This document shows, piece by piece, positions 51,370 through 53,362 of a DNA stretch of 53,362 nt. Position 1 is the first letter of the stretch. Each line of letters starts with the position of its first letter. Under the pieces are notes generated by a model. That model had not been told where the DNA came from and did not search any database. It saw only the letters and a program-made list of their open reading frames with translations. This stretch comes from Saccoglossus kowalevskii (Eukaryota > Hemichordata > Enteropneusta > Harrimaniidae): positions 29,762-83,123 of the forward strand of contig NW_003154749.1 of assembly GCF_000003605.2 (NCBI RefSeq). The letters run 5' to 3'. The translations under genes and the position numbers were made by a program.

Positions 51370-53362
51370 CGTGTCCAGACTTATTATAATGAGCTTTGTT
51401 ATATCTGGTGCATTGCCATTAACACGTGTCCGGACTTATTATAATGAGCTTAGTTATATCTGGTGCATTGCCATTAACACGTGTCCGGACTTATTATAAT
51501 GAGCTTAGTTATATCTGGTGCATTGCCATTGACACGTGTCCAGACATATTATAATATAGCTTAGTTATATCTGGTGCATTGCCATTAACACGTGTCCGGA
51601 CTTATTATAATGAGCTTAGTTATATCTGGTGCATTGCATTAACACGTGTGCAGACTTATTATAATTAGCTTAGTTATATCTGGTGCATTGCATTAACGCA
51701 TGTCCAGACTTATTATAATGAGCTTAGTTATATCTGGTGCATTGTCATTAACACGTGTCCAGACTTATTATAATGAGCTTAGTTATATCTGGTGCATTGC
51801 ATTAACGCATGTCCAGACTTATTATAATGAGCTTAGTTATATCTGGTGCATTGCATTAACGCATGTCCAGACTTATTATAATAAGCTTAGTTATATCTGG
51901 TGCATTGCATTAACACGTGTCCAGACTTATTATAATGAGCTTAGTTATATCTGGTGCATTGCATTAACGCATGTCCAGACTTATTATAATGAGCTTAGTT
52001 ATATCTGGTGCATTACCATTAACACGTGTCCAGACTTATTATAATGAGCTTAGTTATATCTGGTGCATTGCATTAACACGTGTCCAGACTTATTATAATG
52101 AGCTTAGTTATATCTGGTACACTGCCATTAACACATGTCCAGACTTATTATAATGAACTTAGTTATATCTGGTGCATTGTCATTAACACGTGTCCGGACA
52201 TATTATAATGAGCTTAGTTATATCTGGTGCATTGCCATTAACACGTGTCCAGACTTATTATAATGAGCTTAGTTATATCTGGTGCATTGCCATTAACACG
52301 TGTCCAGACTTATTATAATGAGCTTAGTTATATCTGGTGCATTGCATTAACACGTGTCCAGACTTATTATAATGAGCTTAGTTATATCTGGTGCATTGCA
52401 TTAACACGTGTCCAGACTTATTATAATGAGCTTAGTTATATCTGGTGCATTGCATTAACACGTGTCCAGACTTATTATAATGAGCTTAGTTATATCTGGT
52501 GCATTGCATTAACACGTGTCCAGACTTATTATAATGAGCTTAGTTATATCTGGTGCATTGCATTAACGCATGTCCAGACTTATTATAATGAGCTTAGTTA
52601 TATCTGGTGCATTGCCATTAACACGTGTCCAGACTTATTATAATGAGCTTAGTTATATCTGGTGCATTGCCATTAACACGTGTCCGGACTTATTATAATG
52701 AGCTTAGTTATATCTGGTGCATTGCCATTGACACGTGTCCGGACTTATTATAATGAGCTTAGTTATATCTGGTGCATTGCCATTAACACGTGTCCAGACT
52801 TATTATAATGAGCTTAGTTATATCTGGTGCATTGCCATTAACACGTGTCCGGACTTATTATAATGAGCTTAGTTATATCTGGTGCATTGCCATTAACACG
52901 TGTCCGGACTTATTATAATGAGCTTAGTTATATCTGGTGCATTGCATTAACACGTGTCCAGACTTATTATAATGAGCTTAGTTATATCTGGTGCATTGCA
53001 TTAACACGTGTCCAGACTTATTATAATGAGCTTAGTTATATCTGGTGCATTGCATTAACACGTGTCCAGACTTATTATAATGAGCTTAGTTATATCTGGT
53101 GCATTGCATTAACGCATGTCCAGACTTATTATAATGAGCTTAGTTATATCTGGTGCATTGCCATTAACACGTGTCCAGACTTATTATAATGAGCTTAGTT
53201 ATATCTGGTGCATTGCCATTAACACGTGTCCGGACTTATTATAATGAGCTTAGTTATATCTGGTGCATTGCCATTGACACGTGTCCGGACTTATTATGAT
53301 GAGCTTAGTTATATCTGGTGCATTGCCATTAACACGTGTCCAGACTTATTATAATGAGCTTA
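51370..53362 (+). repeat. Cassette X, last copy, cut by the window edge
   Basis: The GTGTGCAG/TAATTAGC to ATAAGCTTAG part matches 46,944-47,300 at offset 4,704. The run of five ACACGTG 54-bp copies (from about 52,310) matches 42,249 and 47,496. An internal 546-bp (ten-monomer) repeat follows, with GACACGTGTCCGG near 52,727 and 53,273. The second of these carries TTATGATGAG, a variant otherwise seen only in the left domain. The last bases, 53,345-53,362, are an incomplete monomer. Confidence 0.78.

Larger units (their letters stand above)
596..53362 (+). repeat. Satellite DNA array, 54/55-bp monomer, ~52.8 kb, head to tail
   Basis: The window from 596 to its end is one tandem array with no interruption. 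Each monomer runs from TTATTATAATGAGCTTAG through TATCTGGTGCATT to a variable tail (GCC or GC, then ATTAACACGTGTCC, then AGAC or GGAC). GC of the 55-bp form is 36% (20 of 55), with T exceeding A on this strand (20 against 15). Every copy has the same orientation; I found no inverted copy, unrelated insertion or transposon. Most neighbouring copies differ at only one to four positions, and the same variants recur at distance, indicating ongoing homogenisation. The right edge cuts a monomer. The tight near-identity without spacers excludes a CRISPR array, and I do not recognise the family. Plus-strand open frames inside it are by-products of monomer length. Confidence 0.98.
40400..53362 (+). repeat. 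Right array domain, X and Y cassette mosaic, 54-bp-rich
   Basis: From about 40.4 kb the composition changes. Private variants appear: GCACTGCC or ACACTGCC, AGCTTAATTATA, ATAAGCTTAG and the pair GTGTGCAG then TAATTAGCTT. 54-bp copies occur in runs of up to five. Two kilobase-scale cassettes alternate. Cassette X is at about 40.8-42.7, 45.2-46.5, 46.5-48.0, 48.2-48.65 (truncated) and 51.4 kb to the edge. Cassette Y is at about 43.2-44.7 and 50.0-51.2 kb. The boundary with the central domain is gradual and placed by eye. Confidence 0.65.

Noticed and set aside
742-53189. More than 100 plus-strand open frames of 60-168 codons encoding near-identical peptides
   Set aside because: They are reading-frame by-products of consecutive 54-bp monomers. 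Most start at GTG or TTG rather than ATG, all end at the TAA created by the next 55-bp copy, many overlap, and there is no flanking gene structure.
596-53362. CRISPR array
   Set aside because: There are no variable spacers between repeats; the whole 54/55-bp period is conserved and contiguous over 52 kb.
596-53362. Bacterial-type promoters (TTGACA, 15 bases, TATAAT) in the many copies reading ATTGACACG
   Set aside because: The match arises by chance from the monomer, the spacer is shorter than the optimal 17, and the context is eukaryotic satellite DNA. It could be active if cloned in bacteria but is not a regulatory feature here.
596-53362. CENP-B box
   Set aside because: The monomer lacks the TTCG and CGGG core spacing of the CENP-B box. 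Any centromeric role would have to rest on other evidence.
596-53362. p53-type half sites around CATGTCC in ACACATGT and ACGCATGT copies
   Set aside because: The three bases before the CATG core do not fit the purine requirement (a C at one position), and the copies are explained as CpG-transition variants.
596-53362. Transposon-derived or terminal-inverted-repeat structure for the array
   Set aside because: No inverted copies, target-site duplications or transposase-like coding sequence were found; the right end lies outside the window.

Overview
This window is almost entirely satellite DNA. The first ~595 bases are AT-rich, non-repetitive sequence. From about base 596 to the right edge (about 52.8 kb) there is one uninterrupted head-to-tail tandem array of a 54/55-bp monomer, always in the same orientation, with no transposon, gene, inversion or spacer that I can see. 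At a mean of ~54.7 bp the array holds roughly 965 monomers (length divided by mean, not a count). It runs off the right edge inside a monomer, so its true length is unknown. The architecture (megasatellite-scale homogeneous array, CpG-type variation, higher-order repeats) indicates a eukaryotic, probably pericentromeric, subtelomeric or other heterochromatic locus. I do not recognise the monomer as a named satellite and cannot name the organism.

Layout. (1) 1-595: unique flank. An open frame at 2-130 could be the 3' end of a gene entering from the left, with an AATAAA at 132-137; this is weak evidence. (2) 596-641: a decayed edge monomer, then canonical 55-bp copies from 642. (3) 596 to ~3,600: left domain, rich in 55-bp copies, with internal copies at 1,861-bp and 274-bp offsets. 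(4) ~3,600 to ~40,400: a mosaic dominated by a six-monomer, 329-bp higher-order unit marked by a variant reading ATATAG in place of ATGAG and TATCAGG in place of TATCTGG. Blocks of 0.4-1.1 kb recur at offsets such as 712, 819, 1,203, 1,259, 1,423, 9,314, 11,222, 12,055 and 19,062 bp. (5) ~40,400-53,362: a different mosaic of two kb-scale cassettes (called X and Y here), richer in 54-bp monomers and carrying private variants (GCACTGCC, ATAAGCTT).

Monomer variation is simple and combinatorial. Length is 55 bp with GCC or 54 bp with GC before ATTAAC; a 56-bp form comes from the ATATAG variant. Most common base changes are CpG transitions: CCGGAC/CCAGAC, ACACGTGT/ACACATGT, ACACGTGT/ACATGTGT. Because 54 is divisible by three and 55 is not, runs of 54-bp copies create plus-strand reading frames encoding an 18-residue repeat, and the next 55-bp copy ends them at TAA. 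Every long open frame inside the array is explained by this arithmetic, so I annotate none of them as a gene. The features below are therefore the flank, the array, its reference monomers, its higher-order units and the duplicated blocks that record how it grew.
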